Below are positions 8,390 through 18,466 of a stretch of 64,000 bases of DNA, piece after piece. Numbering within the stretch: position 1 is the stretch's first letter; every line of letters starts with the position of its first letter. The notes below the pieces were generated by a model. The model saw nothing but the letters and a program-made list of their open reading frames with translations, ran no database searches and was not told where the DNA came from. The position numbers and the translations under genes are program-made. Source of the DNA: Gulosibacter molinativorax. GTDB taxonomy: Bacteria > Actinomycetota > Actinomycetes > Actinomycetales > Microbacteriaceae. The DNA is taken from assembly GCF_003010915.2 (NCBI RefSeq), contig NZ_CP028426.1, positions 3,286,001-3,350,000 of the forward strand. The letters are read 5' to 3'.

Positions 8390-9340
8390 CTACACCTTTC
8401 GCAGCAACACTCGATCGACCGTGTGGTCGGGGGCCTTGCGCAGGATGAGGCGGGCGCGAGAGCGGGTGGGGAGGATGTTCTCCTCGAGGTTCGGGAGGTT
8501 GATGGACTCCCAGATCCCGCGGGATGTTTCGAGCGCTTCTTCGTGCGAGAGATCCGCGTAGCGGCGGAAGTATGAGGAAGGATTCGAGAAGGCGCGCTGC
8601 TGGAGCCGCAGGAAGCGCTCCTGGTACCAGCGCGTGATGTCTTGGGTACGCGCATCCACATAGATCGAAAAATCGAACATATCGCTCAAGGCGAGGGAAT
8701 TTTCCCCTGGAGGCTGCAGGACGTTTAAGCCCTCGACGATGAGCACATCCGGTGCATTCACGACGATTTCGGCGTTCGGCACGATGTTGTAGACCATGTG
8801 CGAATAGAAGGGAGCGCGAACTTCGGGAGCTCCCGACTTCACCTGCGTGACAAAACGCAGCAGCGAGCGGCGGTCGTAGGACTCGGGGAAGCCCTTGCGG
8901 TCCATGAGCCCGCGCCGCTCGAGTTCTTCGTTCGGGTAGAGGAAGCCGTCGGTGGTGATCAACTCGACCCGCGGGGTGTCTTCCCAGCGACGCAGCAGTT
9001 CGCGCAGGAGACGTGCGACGGTCGACTTACCCACCGCGACCGATCCGGCAACGCCAATCACAAAGGGCGTCGGGGCGCTTCGTTCGCCGAGGAACGATGT
9101 GGTCGAGCGCCGCAATTCGCGGGCGTTCGCAATATAGATATTGAGCAGACGAGACAGCGGCACGAAGACCTCGCGGACCTCGTCGACGTTCATGGGGTCG
9201 CCGAGTCCTCGAAGTCGGTTGACGTCAGATTCGTCGAGCGTGAGCGGGGTAGTGGGCGCTAATTCGGCCCAGTCTGCACGCGCAATCTCGACAAATGGCG
9301 TCGACCACTTCGTCTCGTCACTTCGGCCGGGAGCAGGCAT
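8390..9340 (-). CDS. coaA: Pantothenate kinase, type I
   Basis: Phosphorylates pantothenate with ATP, the first and regulated step of coenzyme A synthesis, in the cytoplasm. 316 residues, the usual type I length. Walker A loop [12 protein letters not shown] (residues about 95-106), then [22 protein letters not shown] and [22 protein letters not shown] blocks characteristic of CoaA. The ATG at 9340 has TAGACT 8 nt upstream and no clear ribosome site, again fitting a leaderless or near-leaderless start. It is divergent from glmS. The 141-nt gap to the LCP gene start holds nothing else recognised. Confidence 0.96.
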   Translation of the reverse strand: MPAPGRSDETKWSTPFVEIARADWAELAPTTPLTLDESDVNRLRGLGDPMNVDEVREVFVPLSRLLNIYIANARELRRSTTSFLGERSAPTPFVIGVAGSVAVGKSTVARLLRELLRRWEDTPRVELITTDGFLYPNEELERRGLMDRKGFPESYDRRSLLRFVTQVKSGAPEVRAPFYSHMVYNIVPNAEIVVNAPDVLIVEGLNVLQPPGENSLALSDMFDFSIYVDARTQDITRWYQERFLRLQQRAFSNPSSYFRRYADLSHEEALETSRGIWESINLPNLEENILPTRSRARLILRKAPDHTVDRVLLRKV

Positions 9341-9449
9341 AGATATCGAGTCTACTTGGTATCCGGCAGCCTAAATTCCGTCTACAAATCGCAGATTTTT
9401 TGGCGCGGATGTTGGGGTGCAGCCAGATGTATGCGCAATACTTATCCGC

Positions 9450-11300
9450 ATGTGTGGAATTGTTGGATATGTCGGAGACCGACTCAGCCAGGACATCCTT
9501 CTCGGTGGCCTTGGCCGCCTCGAATATCGAGGCTATGACTCCGCCGGTATCGCTGTGGTAGACCCCGAGGGTCAGCTTCACCACCGCAAGCGTGCTGGCA
9601 AGCTGCAGGTGCTCCGCGATGACCTGATCGAAACTCCCTTGCCTGACGGCAACGTTGGTATCGGTCACACGCGCTGGGCTACCCACGGCGCCCCCACCGA
9701 CGCGAACGCCCACCCGCACCTCGCGGATGACGGCAAGCTCGCAGTCGTACACAACGGAATTATCGAAAACTTCACTGCCCTTCGTAATGAACTTCTCGCC
9801 GACGGCGTCACCCTCCTGTCCGAAACCGACACCGAGGTCGCAGCCCACCTGCTCGGCCGCGAGTTCCGCAAGGTCGGAAACCTCGAAGCGGCCTTCCGCA
9901 ACGTGGTCACCCGCCTCGACGGTGCCTTCAGCCTCGTGGCCGTCCACCAGGACCAGCCCGATGTGATTGTCGCTGCCCGCCTCAACTCGCCGCTCGTGAT
10001 CGGCATCGGCGAGGGCGAAAACTTCCTCGGCTCGGATGTCGCGGCATTCGTGGAGCACACTCAGAAGGCGATCGCGGTCGGCCAGGCCCAGATGGTCGTG
10101 GTCCGCAAGGAATCGGTCGAGATCACCACCTTCGACGGTCAGCCCGCCGAGGGCGAGGCATTCGACGTCGACTGGGATGCAGCGGCCGCGGACAAGGGCG
10201 GTTGGTCGTCGTTCATGGCGAAGGAAATCGCCGAAGACCCGCAGGCTGTCGAAGACACTATCCGTGGTCGAATTAGCAACGGTACGGTGCGCCTGCCTGA
10301 CCTCGAAGCGCTCAGCGACGAATACTTCCGCGACATTGACCGCATCCTGCTCATCGCTTGCGGTACCGCTTACTACTCTGGCCTCACCGGCGCTTACGCG
10401 CTCGAGCAGTGGACCCGCGTGCCAGTGACCGTCGAGCTTGCCCACGAGTTCCGCTACCGCGAACCGGTCATCTCCGACCGCACCCTCGTGGTCTCGCTCT
10501 CGCAGTCCGGCGAGACGATGGACACCCTCCTCGCGGTGCGCTTCGCCCGTGAGTCCGGCGCGAAGACCATCTCGATCTGCAACACGCAGGGCGCAACCAT
10601 CCCGCGCGAATCCGACTCGGTGGTCTACACCTACGCCGGCCCCGAGGTCGCCGTGGCCTCGACCAAAGCCTTCGTGGCCCAGATCGCCGCGATCTACCTG
10701 CTCGGCCTGCACATCGCAAAGGTCCGCCAGACCCTCACCGATGAAGAAATTCGCGTGGAGACCACCGAATTCCAGACCATCCCGGACAAGCTCCGCGAAA
10801 CCCTGACGCACCACGAGAGCATCAAGGAACTCGCTGGCTGGATGGCCGACACCCGCTCGGTGCTCTTCCTCGGGCGCCACACCGGCTACCCGATCGCGCT
10901 GGAAGGTGCGCTCAAGCTCAAGGAAATTGCGTACATCCACGCCGAAGGCTTCGCCGCCGGCGAGCTCAAGCACGGCCCGATCGCGCTGATCGAGCCGGGC
11001 CAGCCCGTGTTCGTGATGGTCCCCAGCCCGCGCCACGACAACGGACTGCACGCGAAGATCGTCTCGAACATCGAGGAGATCCGAGCCCGCGGCGCCCACG
11101 TGCTCTCGGTCGCAGAAGGCGGCGACGCATCCGTGCTGCCGTACAGCGAGGCCGTCTTCGCGACCCCGCCTACCTCGGTCTTCTTCGAGCCGTTCCTCAA
11201 GGTCGTGCCGCTGCAGATCTTCGCGCTCGAGCTGTCGACCGCGAAGGGCCTCGACGTCGACCAGCCGCGTAACCTCGCGAAGTCCGTCACCGTCGAATAG
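9450..11300 (+). CDS. glmS: Glutamine-fructose-6-phosphate aminotransferase (isomerizing)
   Basis: Makes glucosamine-6-phosphate from fructose-6-phosphate and glutamine, the entry to UDP-GlcNAc and peptidoglycan. The correct start is the ATG at 9450, because the N-terminal nucleophile must be Cys2 (MCGIVGYVG); a reading frame beginning at 9417 would bury it. Residues about 1-230 are the class II glutamine amidotransferase domain (GIGHTRWATHG). Two SIS domains follow (ACGTAYYSG, SQSGETMDTL, VASTKAFVAQ, GRHTGYPIALEGALKLKEI), ending in DQPRNLAKSVTVE. A hexamer AATACT 7 nt upstream suggests a leaderless transcript, and no glmS ribozyme is present. acpS starts 6 nt after the stop. Confidence 0.97.
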   Translation: MCGIVGYVGDRLSQDILLGGLGRLEYRGYDSAGIAVVDPEGQLHHRKRAGKLQVLRDDLIETPLPDGNVGIGHTRWATHGAPTDANAHPHLADDGKLAVVHNGIIENFTALRNELLADGVTLLSETDTEVAAHLLGREFRKVGNLEAAFRNVVTRLDGAFSLVAVHQDQPDVIVAARLNSPLVIGIGEGENFLGSDVAAFVEHTQKAIAVGQAQMVVVRKESVEITTFDGQPAEGEAFDVDWDAAAADKGGWSSFMAKEIAEDPQAVEDTIRGRISNGTVRLPDLEALSDEYFRDIDRILLIACGTAYYSGLTGAYALEQWTRVPVTVELAHEFRYREPVISDRTLVVSLSQSGETMDTLLAVRFARESGAKTISICNTQGATIPRESDSVVYTYAGPEVAVASTKAFVAQIAAIYLLGLHIAKVRQTLTDEEIRVETTEFQTIPDKLRETLTHHESIKELAGWMADTRSVLFLGRHTGYPIALEGALKLKEIAYIHAEGFAAGELKHGPIALIEPGQPVFVMVPSPRHDNGLHAKIVSNIEEIRARGAHVLSVAEGGDASVLPYSEAVFATPPTSVFFEPFLKVVPLQIFALELSTAKGLDVDQPRNLAKSVTVE

Positions 11301-11306
11301 TCCACA

Positions 11307-11663
11307 GTGATTCACGGCATCGGGGTTGACACCGTCGAGCTCAGCCGTGTCGAATACGCGCTCGCCAATCCTCGGTTTGGCGAGCGCGTGTTTGCACCGG
11401 AGGAGCTCGCGCTGCCGCTGTCATCGATCGCGGCGCGATTCGCCGCGCGCGAGGCAGCGGTGAAGGCGTTGCGCGGGCTCCACGGGCTCACCCTGCGCGA
11501 CCTCGCGGTGCACCGGAACCACTTGCAAGCTCCCGAGTTCTCGCGCAACGCGAAGTTGGATGCGGTGCTCACCTCCCTGGGGATCAAGCGGCTGCATCTC
11601 TCGCTCTCGCACGACCGCGACTACGCGACCGCATTCGTCGTCGCCGAGGGCCACGACCGATGA
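11307..11663 (+). CDS. acpS: Holo-[acyl-carrier-protein] synthase
   Basis: Transfers the 4'-phosphopantetheine arm of CoA to acyl carrier protein, activating fatty acid synthesis. GTG start at 11307, 6 nt after glmS, so probably co-transcribed. 118 residues, typical for AcpS. Motifs: GIGVDTVELSR (metal-binding Asp), RFAAREAAVKAL (the family's Glu/Lys helix), and LSLSHDRDYATAFVV near the C-terminus. Its position before alr and the tsa genes is common in actinobacteria. CoaA, which supplies its substrate pathway, lies just upstream on the other strand. Confidence 0.94.
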   Translation: MIHGIGVDTVELSRVEYALANPRFGERVFAPEELALPLSSIAARFAAREAAVKALRGLHGLTLRDLAVHRNHLQAPEFSRNAKLDAVLTSLGIKRLHLSLSHDRDYATAFVVAEGHDR

Positions 11664-11673
11664 TGTGGCGCCG

Positions 11674-11794
11674 ATCATTGAGAAGCGGCCGGAGGGATCT
11701 TGTTCGGTCATTGAGTAGCGGCCGGAGGCCGCGTATCGAAATGACCTGCACGCTGTCGCGTTTCGATACGGGCTTGGCCCTACTCAACGAGCGG
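11674..11794. repeat. REP-like palindromes after acpS
   Basis: Copies of the dispersed element TTTCGATAC-(GC palindrome)-CTACTCAACGAGC: a partial copy near 11674, one in reverse orientation at 11709-11743 and one forward at 11760-11794. Each has a GC-rich dyad core. They fill the 148-nt acpS-alr gap. Confidence 0.8.
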
Positions 11795-11811
11795 CATGAA
11801 AGGAAACGTCC

Positions 11812-13674
11812 GTGAAGCCCGTCATTGAGGTCGATCTCGATGCGATCCGCGACAACTATCGCGCGTTCGCCGACGCACTCGGCGTGCAGGTGATCCCCGT
11901 CGTGAAGGCGGAGGCATACGGCCACGGCGCGCTCGCGGTATCCCAAACCTTGGTCGCCGCGGGTGCGCCGATGCTCGGCGTCGCGGATGCGCGCGAGGGC
12001 ACGACGCTTCGGGATGCGGGCCTCGACGTGCCCATCCTCGCTTGGCTCCACTCGCCGATGCAGGACTGGGACGCGACCTTTGCCGCAGACCTCGAAATCG
12101 GCGTCTCGTCGTTCGACATGCTCGCGCGGGTTGGCGATTACGCGAGCCGGGGTACGCGGCGGGACCTGCGCATCCACCTCAAGCTCGATACCGGACTCGG
12201 CCGCAATGGCATCCGCGAGGTCGACTGGCTCGCGGTCTTCGCGCAGGCCTGCGAGCTGGAGCGCGCCGGCCACCTCACCGTCGCCGGGCTCATGAGCCAC
12301 ATGGCCGGTGCGGGCGAATCGGAAGACTTGGCCCAGATCGCGGCGTTCGAGCGCGGAATCAACGTCGCGGCGTACGCGGGCCTGCATCCCGAGTTGCTGC
12401 ACCTGTGCGCGACCGGCGCTGGCCTCAGGTACCCGCAGGCGCGCTACGACGCCGTGCGTGTGGGGATCGGGCTCTACGGTCTTTCGCCGTTCGACGCCGG
12501 CGAGGATCCGGGCATCACGCTCCGCCCGGCGCTCGCGCTGCGCGGGCCCATCGAGCACAGCGAGGCGGGCTGGCGAGTCGACGTTGGATCGGCCGACGGA
12601 CTCGCCCCCTTCGCGAGCAACTCCGAGCCGCTGCCCCCGCTGATTGATAGCCACGGAGACCGCTGGCGCATCGCGAGCCTCGAGGCGACTCACTGCATCC
12701 TGGAACCGCTTGAAGCAATCGCCGAGCCGCCGGCGAAAGCCCGAGGCGACCGGCGCATCCTGACCCTGATCGATCGCGAGCCGGGCGGCTCCGCGACGGC
12801 GGACGACTGGGCCGCGGCCGGGGGCACGATCAACTACGAGATCACGACGCGGCTGTCGGGGCGGATCGACCGCGCGTACCTCGCGCCGGAGCCGCTGCAG
12901 GCGGCGGATGCGCAGGTCACCGGCGGCGACCACCGCACGGCGCCGCTGCGCAAGGCGCTCATCGACCTCGACGAGTTGCGGTTCGGGCTGCAGGAGCAGT
13001 TCGCCCCGGCGGATCTCAGCGCGGACGCATACGGTCACGGCGCCGCGAAGCTATTGCCGCTCGTGCTCGAGGCCGGGCGCGACGTGATCGGCCGGACCCG
13101 CGTCGACGTCGCCCGGCTTCGCGAGCTCGGCGCGCGGGATGCGCAGCTCCGGGTGGATGCGGGGCCCGAGACTCGCGAGTTCTACGGCTTCGGCGATGGC
13201 ACGCGGCACGCCGCGATATCGCTGCGTTCGGAACTCATCAACGTGAAGCGCGTGTTGCCCGGCCAGGCCGTGAGCTACGGGTATATGTGGCGCGCGAGCC
13301 GCCACACGACGATCGGCCTCGTGCCGCTCGGCTATGCGGATGCGATCCCGCGCGCGGTGTTCGAGCGCGGCTACGTGAGCGTCGGCGGCGCGGTGATGCC
13401 GATCGTGGGTCGGGTCGCGATGGACCAAGTGGTCGTCGACCTCGGCGATCACGACTGCTGGCCCGGGATGCCCGTACACATCTGGGGCTCTACGACCGGC
13501 GACGTGAGCCTGCACGACTGGGCCGAGTGGACCGGGCTGAGTCCTGAGGCGCTGTGCGCGACGTTGGGCACGCGCGTGAACCGCGTGTACATGACGACGG
13601 AGCCGTACGAGTCGGCCGGGTTTGGCCGCTCGACCGTGCGCGTCATTTCGCAGGAGCAAGGAGACCACGCATGA
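11812..13674 (+). CDS. alr: Double-length fused alanine racemase with complementary degenerate halves
   Basis: Alanine racemase supplies D-alanine for peptidoglycan using PLP. Normal Alr is about 370 residues; this chain is 620. Residues 1-380 are one Alr copy: PLP lysine Lys32 in VVKAEAYGHG, Arg131 (DTGLGRNG), His163 (MSHM), Arg216 (RVGIGLYG) and Tyr342 (TINYEI, the PLP-phosphate tyrosine). Its GYADG motif, however, reads GSADG, so the catalytic Tyr is Ser260. Residues 381-600 are a shrunken second copy: the PLP Lys is Ser403 (LSADAYGHG), but GYAD with Tyr508 and RVAMDQ with Met537 are intact. In characterised Alr, Lys and Tyr of one active site come from different subunits, so this chain could form one complete site (inference). 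The alr and tsaE genes overlap by ATGA. GTG start at 11812 behind GAAAGGAA. Confidence 0.9.
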   Translation: MKPVIEVDLDAIRDNYRAFADALGVQVIPVVKAEAYGHGALAVSQTLVAAGAPMLGVADAREGTTLRDAGLDVPILAWLHSPMQDWDATFAADLEIGVSSFDMLARVGDYASRGTRRDLRIHLKLDTGLGRNGIREVDWLAVFAQACELERAGHLTVAGLMSHMAGAGESEDLAQIAAFERGINVAAYAGLHPELLHLCATGAGLRYPQARYDAVRVGIGLYGLSPFDAGEDPGITLRPALALRGPIEHSEAGWRVDVGSADGLAPFASNSEPLPPLIDSHGDRWRIASLEATHCILEPLEAIAEPPAKARGDRRILTLIDREPGGSATADDWAAAGGTINYEITTRLSGRIDRAYLAPEPLQAADAQVTGGDHRTAPLRKALIDLDELRFGLQEQFAPADLSADAYGHGAAKLLPLVLEAGRDVIGRTRVDVARLRELGARDAQLRVDAGPETREFYGFGDGTRHAAISLRSELINVKRVLPGQAVSYGYMWRASRHTTIGLVPLGYADAIPRAVFERGYVSVGGAVMPIVGRVAMDQVVVDLGDHDCWPGMPVHIWGSTTGDVSLHDWAEWTGLSPEALCATLGTRVNRVYMTTEPYESAGFGRSTVRVISQEQGDHA

Positions 13675-14177
13675 CCGAAGTGACCGGAACCATCCCGACC
13701 GCGGAGGCCATGGAAGCGTTCGGCGCGCGCCTCGCGGGGATGCTTCGGGCGGGCGACGTGGTCGTCCTCACCGGTCCGCTCGGCGCGGGAAAGACGACGT
13801 TCGTGCGCGGTCTCGGGTCGGCGCTCGGCGTGCGGGGCACGGTCGCGAGCCCGACGTTCGTGATTGCTCGGACGCATCCATCAGTGGTCGGCGGGCCGGC
13901 GTTGATTCACGTGGACGCATACCGGCTCGGTTCTGCGCTCGAGCTCGACGATCTCGACCTCGACTTCGAGACATCGGTCACCGTGATCGAGTGGGGCGCC
14001 GAGTTCGTCGCGGCGATCGCTGACTCGTGGCTCGAGATCGTGTTCGAGAGGCCGCGGGCGGGTGCTGCGGATTCTGCAAGTTCTGCGGACGAGGACGACT
14101 CGGACGACCCGCGCTCGGTCACCCTGCGCGCCGTCGGTGACCGCTGGTCTGATGTGGCGCTTCCGGTCATTGAGTAG
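13671..14177 (+). CDS. tsaE: tRNA threonylcarbamoyladenosine biosynthesis ATPase TsaE
   Basis: P-loop ATPase that works with TsaB and TsaD to attach threonylcarbamoyl to A37 of ANN-decoding tRNAs. ATG at 13671 overlaps the alr stop (ATGA). 168 residues: Walker A GPLGAGKTTFVRGL (about 35-48), switch region SPTFVIA, VDAYRL and VIEWGAEF, all standard TsaE signatures. The C-terminal 40 residues contain an acidic stretch (SSADEDDSDD) beyond the core fold. Part of the alr-tsaE, tsaB-[rimI-tsaD] neighbourhood, interrupted only by REP-like repeats. Confidence 0.93.
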   Translation: MTEVTGTIPTAEAMEAFGARLAGMLRAGDVVVLTGPLGAGKTTFVRGLGSALGVRGTVASPTFVIARTHPSVVGGPALIHVDAYRLGSALELDDLDLDFETSVTVIEWGAEFVAAIADSWLEIVFERPRAGAADSASSADEDDSDDPRSVTLRAVGDRWSDVALPVIE

Positions 14178-14325
14178 CGCGCGGGCTCCGTCGCTGGCCG
14201 AGTAGCCGGAGGCGTATCGAGGTCTGGCTCGTTTCGATACGGGCTTCGCCCTACTCAACGAGCGATATGGGCTTCGCCTACTCAACGAGCGATACGGGCT
14301 TCGCCCTACTCAACGAGCGATGCGG
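14164..14325. repeat. REP-like palindrome cluster between tsaE and tsaB
   Basis: A reverse copy at 14195-14222 and three near-tandem forward copies at 14231-14322 repeating GGGCTTCGCCCTACTCAACG with about 30-bp spacing. The first bases overlap the tsaE 3' end. The GGGC-TTCG-CCC core forms a short stem with a stable TTCG loop. Confidence 0.85.
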
Positions 14326-14331
14326 GCCGCG

Positions 14332-14344
14332 TAGACTGACCCGT
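14332..14344 (+). promoter_or_regulatory. Leaderless promoter of tsaB
   Basis: TAGACT at 14332-14337 followed by 7 nt and ATG at 14345. There is no ribosome site between them, so transcription probably starts at the A of ATG. It restarts transcription downstream of the REP cluster. Confidence 0.5.
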
Positions 14345-14958
14345 ATGCTTCTCGCCATAGACACGTCCGCTGGGACCGATGTCGCCGTGGTGTCAGAGGG
14401 TGGTCGAGTTCTCGCGCAATCGCGCACCGTCGATACCCGTCGCCATGCCGAGATCATCGGCCCCAGCATCAGCTTTGTGCTGCGCGAGGCCGGAATCGGC
14501 CCGCAGCACGTCACCCAGGTCGTCAGCGGCATGGGCCCGGGATCCTTCACAGGACTGCGCGTCGGCATCGCCGCAGCGCGAACCTTCGCGTTCGCGCGCA
14601 ATCTCCCGCTCATCCCCATGCCGAGCCACGAGGCGATCGCCCACGAGTGGCGGGCCGCGCATCCTGAACACGACGGCGCACTCAACGTGACCACCGACGC
14701 CAAGCGACGGGAGCTCGCCCTCACCCACTTCGCCGCGGGGGAGACTGTCGCGGGCGACTTCGTGCTGGTCCAGCCGGATGCACCGGAGCTTTCTTCGGGC
14801 GATGCGACGCACGTGCCCGCAACCCAGGTCTCGGCAGCGCACCTCGCGCTCGCGTGGCTCGACCGCGAGGCCGCGGGGGTCGAAGCGGCGGCGGATGAAG
14901 TGCTCTATTTGCGTGCGCCGGATGCGAAGCCCGGCGCCGTGCCGAAGCGGGTGACGGG

Positions 14959-14962
<4 letters not shown>
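14345..14962 (+). CDS. tsaB: tRNA threonylcarbamoyladenosine biosynthesis scaffold TsaB
   Basis: ASKHA-fold partner that dimerises with TsaD in the t6A-forming complex. 205 residues starting [10 protein letters not shown], with [20 protein letters not shown] (about 60-79), the TsaB signature. The start at 14345 is chosen because the ASKHA beta-strand begins there and a leaderless -10 precedes it; upstream in-frame codons lie in REP repeats. The stop overlaps the TTG start of the rimI-tsaD fusion (TTGA), so the partners are translationally coupled. Confidence 0.94.
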
Positions 14963-16518
<1,556 letters not shown>

Positions 16519-16603
16519 TCTGCGACTTCAGTAGCTAGCTAGGTTCGGCGCAAGTGGGAGACCATAGGATGATCGCATCCACCAGGGGAGGAGCCTCGGC
16601 GAT

Positions 16604-17404
16604 ATGACCGACACGAACGGTGCGAAGGGCGAACCTCGTCTGCATCACGAAGATGAGCAAGAGACGATCGTCCCCGCGGGTGGCGGCACGTTTGGCGTCG
16701 ACGGCGATGCGTCGGGGTTCGGGCAGGATGCGGGGGCCGGCGCGGCTCGCGAGGATGAGGGTGCTTCGGATGCGACTGGGTCTGCCGGTGCGGGCTTGGC
16801 CAGTGGCGAACAGCCCGACAGCGACGATCCTGCGAATGCCGAGATCGATGCATCCGGCGCGGAAGCCGGTGGGGCCACGACCACCGCGAGATACGACAGC
16901 AATATCGACTTGAGCGGCATGGACCGCGATCTCGACGCGAACGGGAACGGCACGAACGCGGTGCCAGCCGAGGGTGGCACGTTCGGTGTGACGCACGATG
17001 CATCCGGATACCAGACCGCAACCGGGCACCCGAACGCTTCGCCCTATGGCGACGGCTTTGGCGCAGGTCCGGGTGCTCAAGGGAACGGCCAGTTCGGTGC
17101 ATTTTCGCCGCCCGCGGAAACGCCCGCAATGGCGCCGCCGCAGTACGGCACGCAGGTGGATGCGCGTCCCCGGCCCACAAGCACCGATTACGTCGCCGCG
17201 GCGCTCGGAATTATCGCGCTGCTGCTCATGCTTCTGCCGTCGTTTGCATACATGGTCGGTGGCGTGCTCGGCGTCGTCGCGGTCGTGCTTGGCGGTATGC
17301 GCCTGCGCGGTCCTGGCCGGACGTACGCGTTGATCGCGGTCATCACCGGCTGCATCGCGGTCGCGATCGCCGTCGCGACCGCGCTGCTCGTCTACGTGTT
17401 CTAG
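16604..17404 (+). CDS. Membrane protein with long acidic disordered N-terminus (DUF4190-like)
   Basis: Function unknown. 266 residues: the first ~185 are rich in Gly, Asp, Ala and Thr and predicted disordered. They include a motif that occurs twice, GGTFGVDGDASGF (about residue 28) and GGTFGVTHDASGY (about 125). Two hydrophobic helices close the protein (STDYVAAALGIIALLLMLLP, and CIAVAIAVATALLVYVF), a layout seen in DUF4190-type actinobacterial membrane proteins. ATG at 16604 with GGGGAGGAG about 10 nt upstream. Monocistronic between tsaD and groES. The disordered part should lie in the cytoplasm. Confidence 0.8.
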   Translation: MTDTNGAKGEPRLHHEDEQETIVPAGGGTFGVDGDASGFGQDAGAGAAREDEGASDATGSAGAGLASGEQPDSDDPANAEIDASGAEAGGATTTARYDSNIDLSGMDRDLDANGNGTNAVPAEGGTFGVTHDASGYQTATGHPNASPYGDGFGAGPGAQGNGQFGAFSPPAETPAMAPPQYGTQVDARPRPTSTDYVAAALGIIALLLMLLPSFAYMVGGVLGVVAVVLGGMRLRGPGRTYALIAVITGCIAVAIAVATALLVYVF

Positions 17405-17608
17405 CTGGATGCGCTCGCGGAGTATGTGGCGCCTCGCCCAGTGACTAGTGGCCCAGTGCCGCTAGCGCGCCGTGATGAACGGGAATGTCGCCACAGCGTC
17501 TATTCCCGTACTGGCCGTGCAGCGGCGTACGGAAGCGAGCCAAGTGTTCCGTACGCTATCCGCGTACATACTGCCCCGCTTTGAGTGGCAGCATCAGCCT
17601 TCGACACA

Positions 17609-17614
17609 TAGACT
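17609..17614 (+). promoter_or_regulatory. Likely -10 element of groES
   Basis: TAGACT, the same hexamer seen before tsaB and guaA, located 4 nt upstream of the CIRCE operator. The operator would then cover the transcription start. The -35 is unclear (TTGAGT at 17581 is spaced 22 nt). Confidence 0.45.
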
Positions 17615-17618
17615 CGAG

Positions 17619-17645
17619 TTAGCACCCTCAGGGTGAGAGTGCTAA
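17619..17645. promoter_or_regulatory. CIRCE operator (HrcA binding site)
   Basis: TTAGCACCC-N9-GAGTGCTAA: 9-nt arms around a 9-nt spacer, one mismatch from the CIRCE consensus TTAGCACTC-N9-GAGTGCTAA. Lies 44 nt upstream of the groES start, predicting HrcA repression and heat induction. Confidence 0.95.
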
Positions 17646-17689
17646 CTTTTGAACTTACACACAGAGTTACGCCTAGAAAGAGGTCAACA

Positions 17690-17983
17690 GTGTCGGTGAA
17701 CATCCAGCCGCTCGAAGATCGCATTGTCATCCAGCAGGTCCAGGCAGAACAGACCACTGCTTCTGGTCTTGTCATCCCGGACACCGCTGCAGAGAAGCCC
17801 CAGGAGGGCGAAGTTGTCGCAGTCGGCCCCGGCCGCTTCGACGAAGACGGCGACCGCATCCCCATGGACGTTGCGGTAGGCGACAAGGTCATCTACTCGA
17901 AGTACGGCGGCACCGAGGTGAAGTACGGCGGCAACGAGTACCTCATCCTCTCGGCACGCGACGTGCTCGCAAAGGTTCTCTAA
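17690..17983 (+). CDS. groES: Co-chaperonin GroES
   Basis: Forms the heptameric lid of the GroEL chaperonin. GTG at 17690 preceded by AAAGAGG. 97 residues with [10 protein letters not shown] at the start, the mobile loop around [20 protein letters not shown], and [31 protein letters not shown]. Controlled by the CIRCE element. No groEL follows: the next gene is on the opposite strand, and a hairpin sits right after the stop, so groES is monocistronic here and groEL must be elsewhere. Loss of the groES-groEL linkage is known in several actinobacteria. Confidence 0.97.
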   Translation: MSVNIQPLEDRIVIQQVQAEQTTASGLVIPDTAAEKPQEGEVVAVGPGRFDEDGDRIPMDVAVGDKVIYSKYGGTEVKYGGNEYLILSARDVLAKVL

Positions 17984-18002
17984 ACCTTTCGTGATTCTTG
18001 CA

Positions 18003-18034
18003 GCGGGCTCCGACTCCGGTCGGGGCCCGCGGCA
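18003..18034 (+). terminator. Terminator of groES
   Basis: 12-nt arms (18003-18014 and 18019-18030, one G-U pair) around a 4-nt loop, followed by GGCATTTT. Confidence 0.75.
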
Positions 18035-18466
18035 TTTTCCGTCGCCGTTGCCAGGGTGCGGCACTTGCGATCGCGGGTGTTCCGTTCGCGAACCATTCGC
18101 AAGTAGCAGTGACTCTTTGCGATCGTGACGAGCCATGTTGTCTGAACACCCTGGTTCGTCACGATCACACTGGCTCGCGGATCCGTGGCCCTGGCTCGGG
18201 GATCCGTGGCCCTGGTCCGTGGCGCATGGAACCTGTCACACGTAATCGCAGCCTGGCGTTGGCGCAGGGGTTGCGTTTTACCCACCCGGCGTCTGTGGCC
18301 CTTGCCGTTAGCGCTCGTTGGGGCCGGTACTTCGGCATGGGGCAGCGTTATCTGCAATGGCTCGCTGTGGTTGGTGCAAGGGTTGCGCGTACCTACCCCT
18401 CATCCGCGGCCGTGCCGTCGCGTCGAGGCCCCGGCAGCGCCGCGCATCCAGGAAAATAGGCCGCCG
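18035..18466. other. Non-coding stretch with short repeats
   Basis: No convincing gene on either strand. It holds a 21-bp direct repeat (GGCTCGSGGATCCGTGGCCCT, about 18173-18214) and, around 18290-18385, diverged copies of the intergenic inverted element related to 21563-21624 (TTGCCGTTAGCGCT, GCGTTATCTGCAATGG). The open frames here have compositions unlike the neighbouring proteins. Confidence 0.6.

Noticed and set aside
9355..9449. glmS ribozyme upstream of glmS
   Set aside because: The spacer to the coaA promoter is under 100 nt and shows none of the ribozyme's stems; the promoter looks leaderless.
9318..11315. 665-codon open frame on the minus strand opposite glmS
   Set aside because: High-GC antisense shadow: no family pattern, Val/Asp/Arg/His-rich, and fully overlaps a certain gene.
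17998..18459. 153-codon plus-strand frame after groES
   Set aside because: Begins inside the groES terminator and has no conserved pattern; treated as non-coding.
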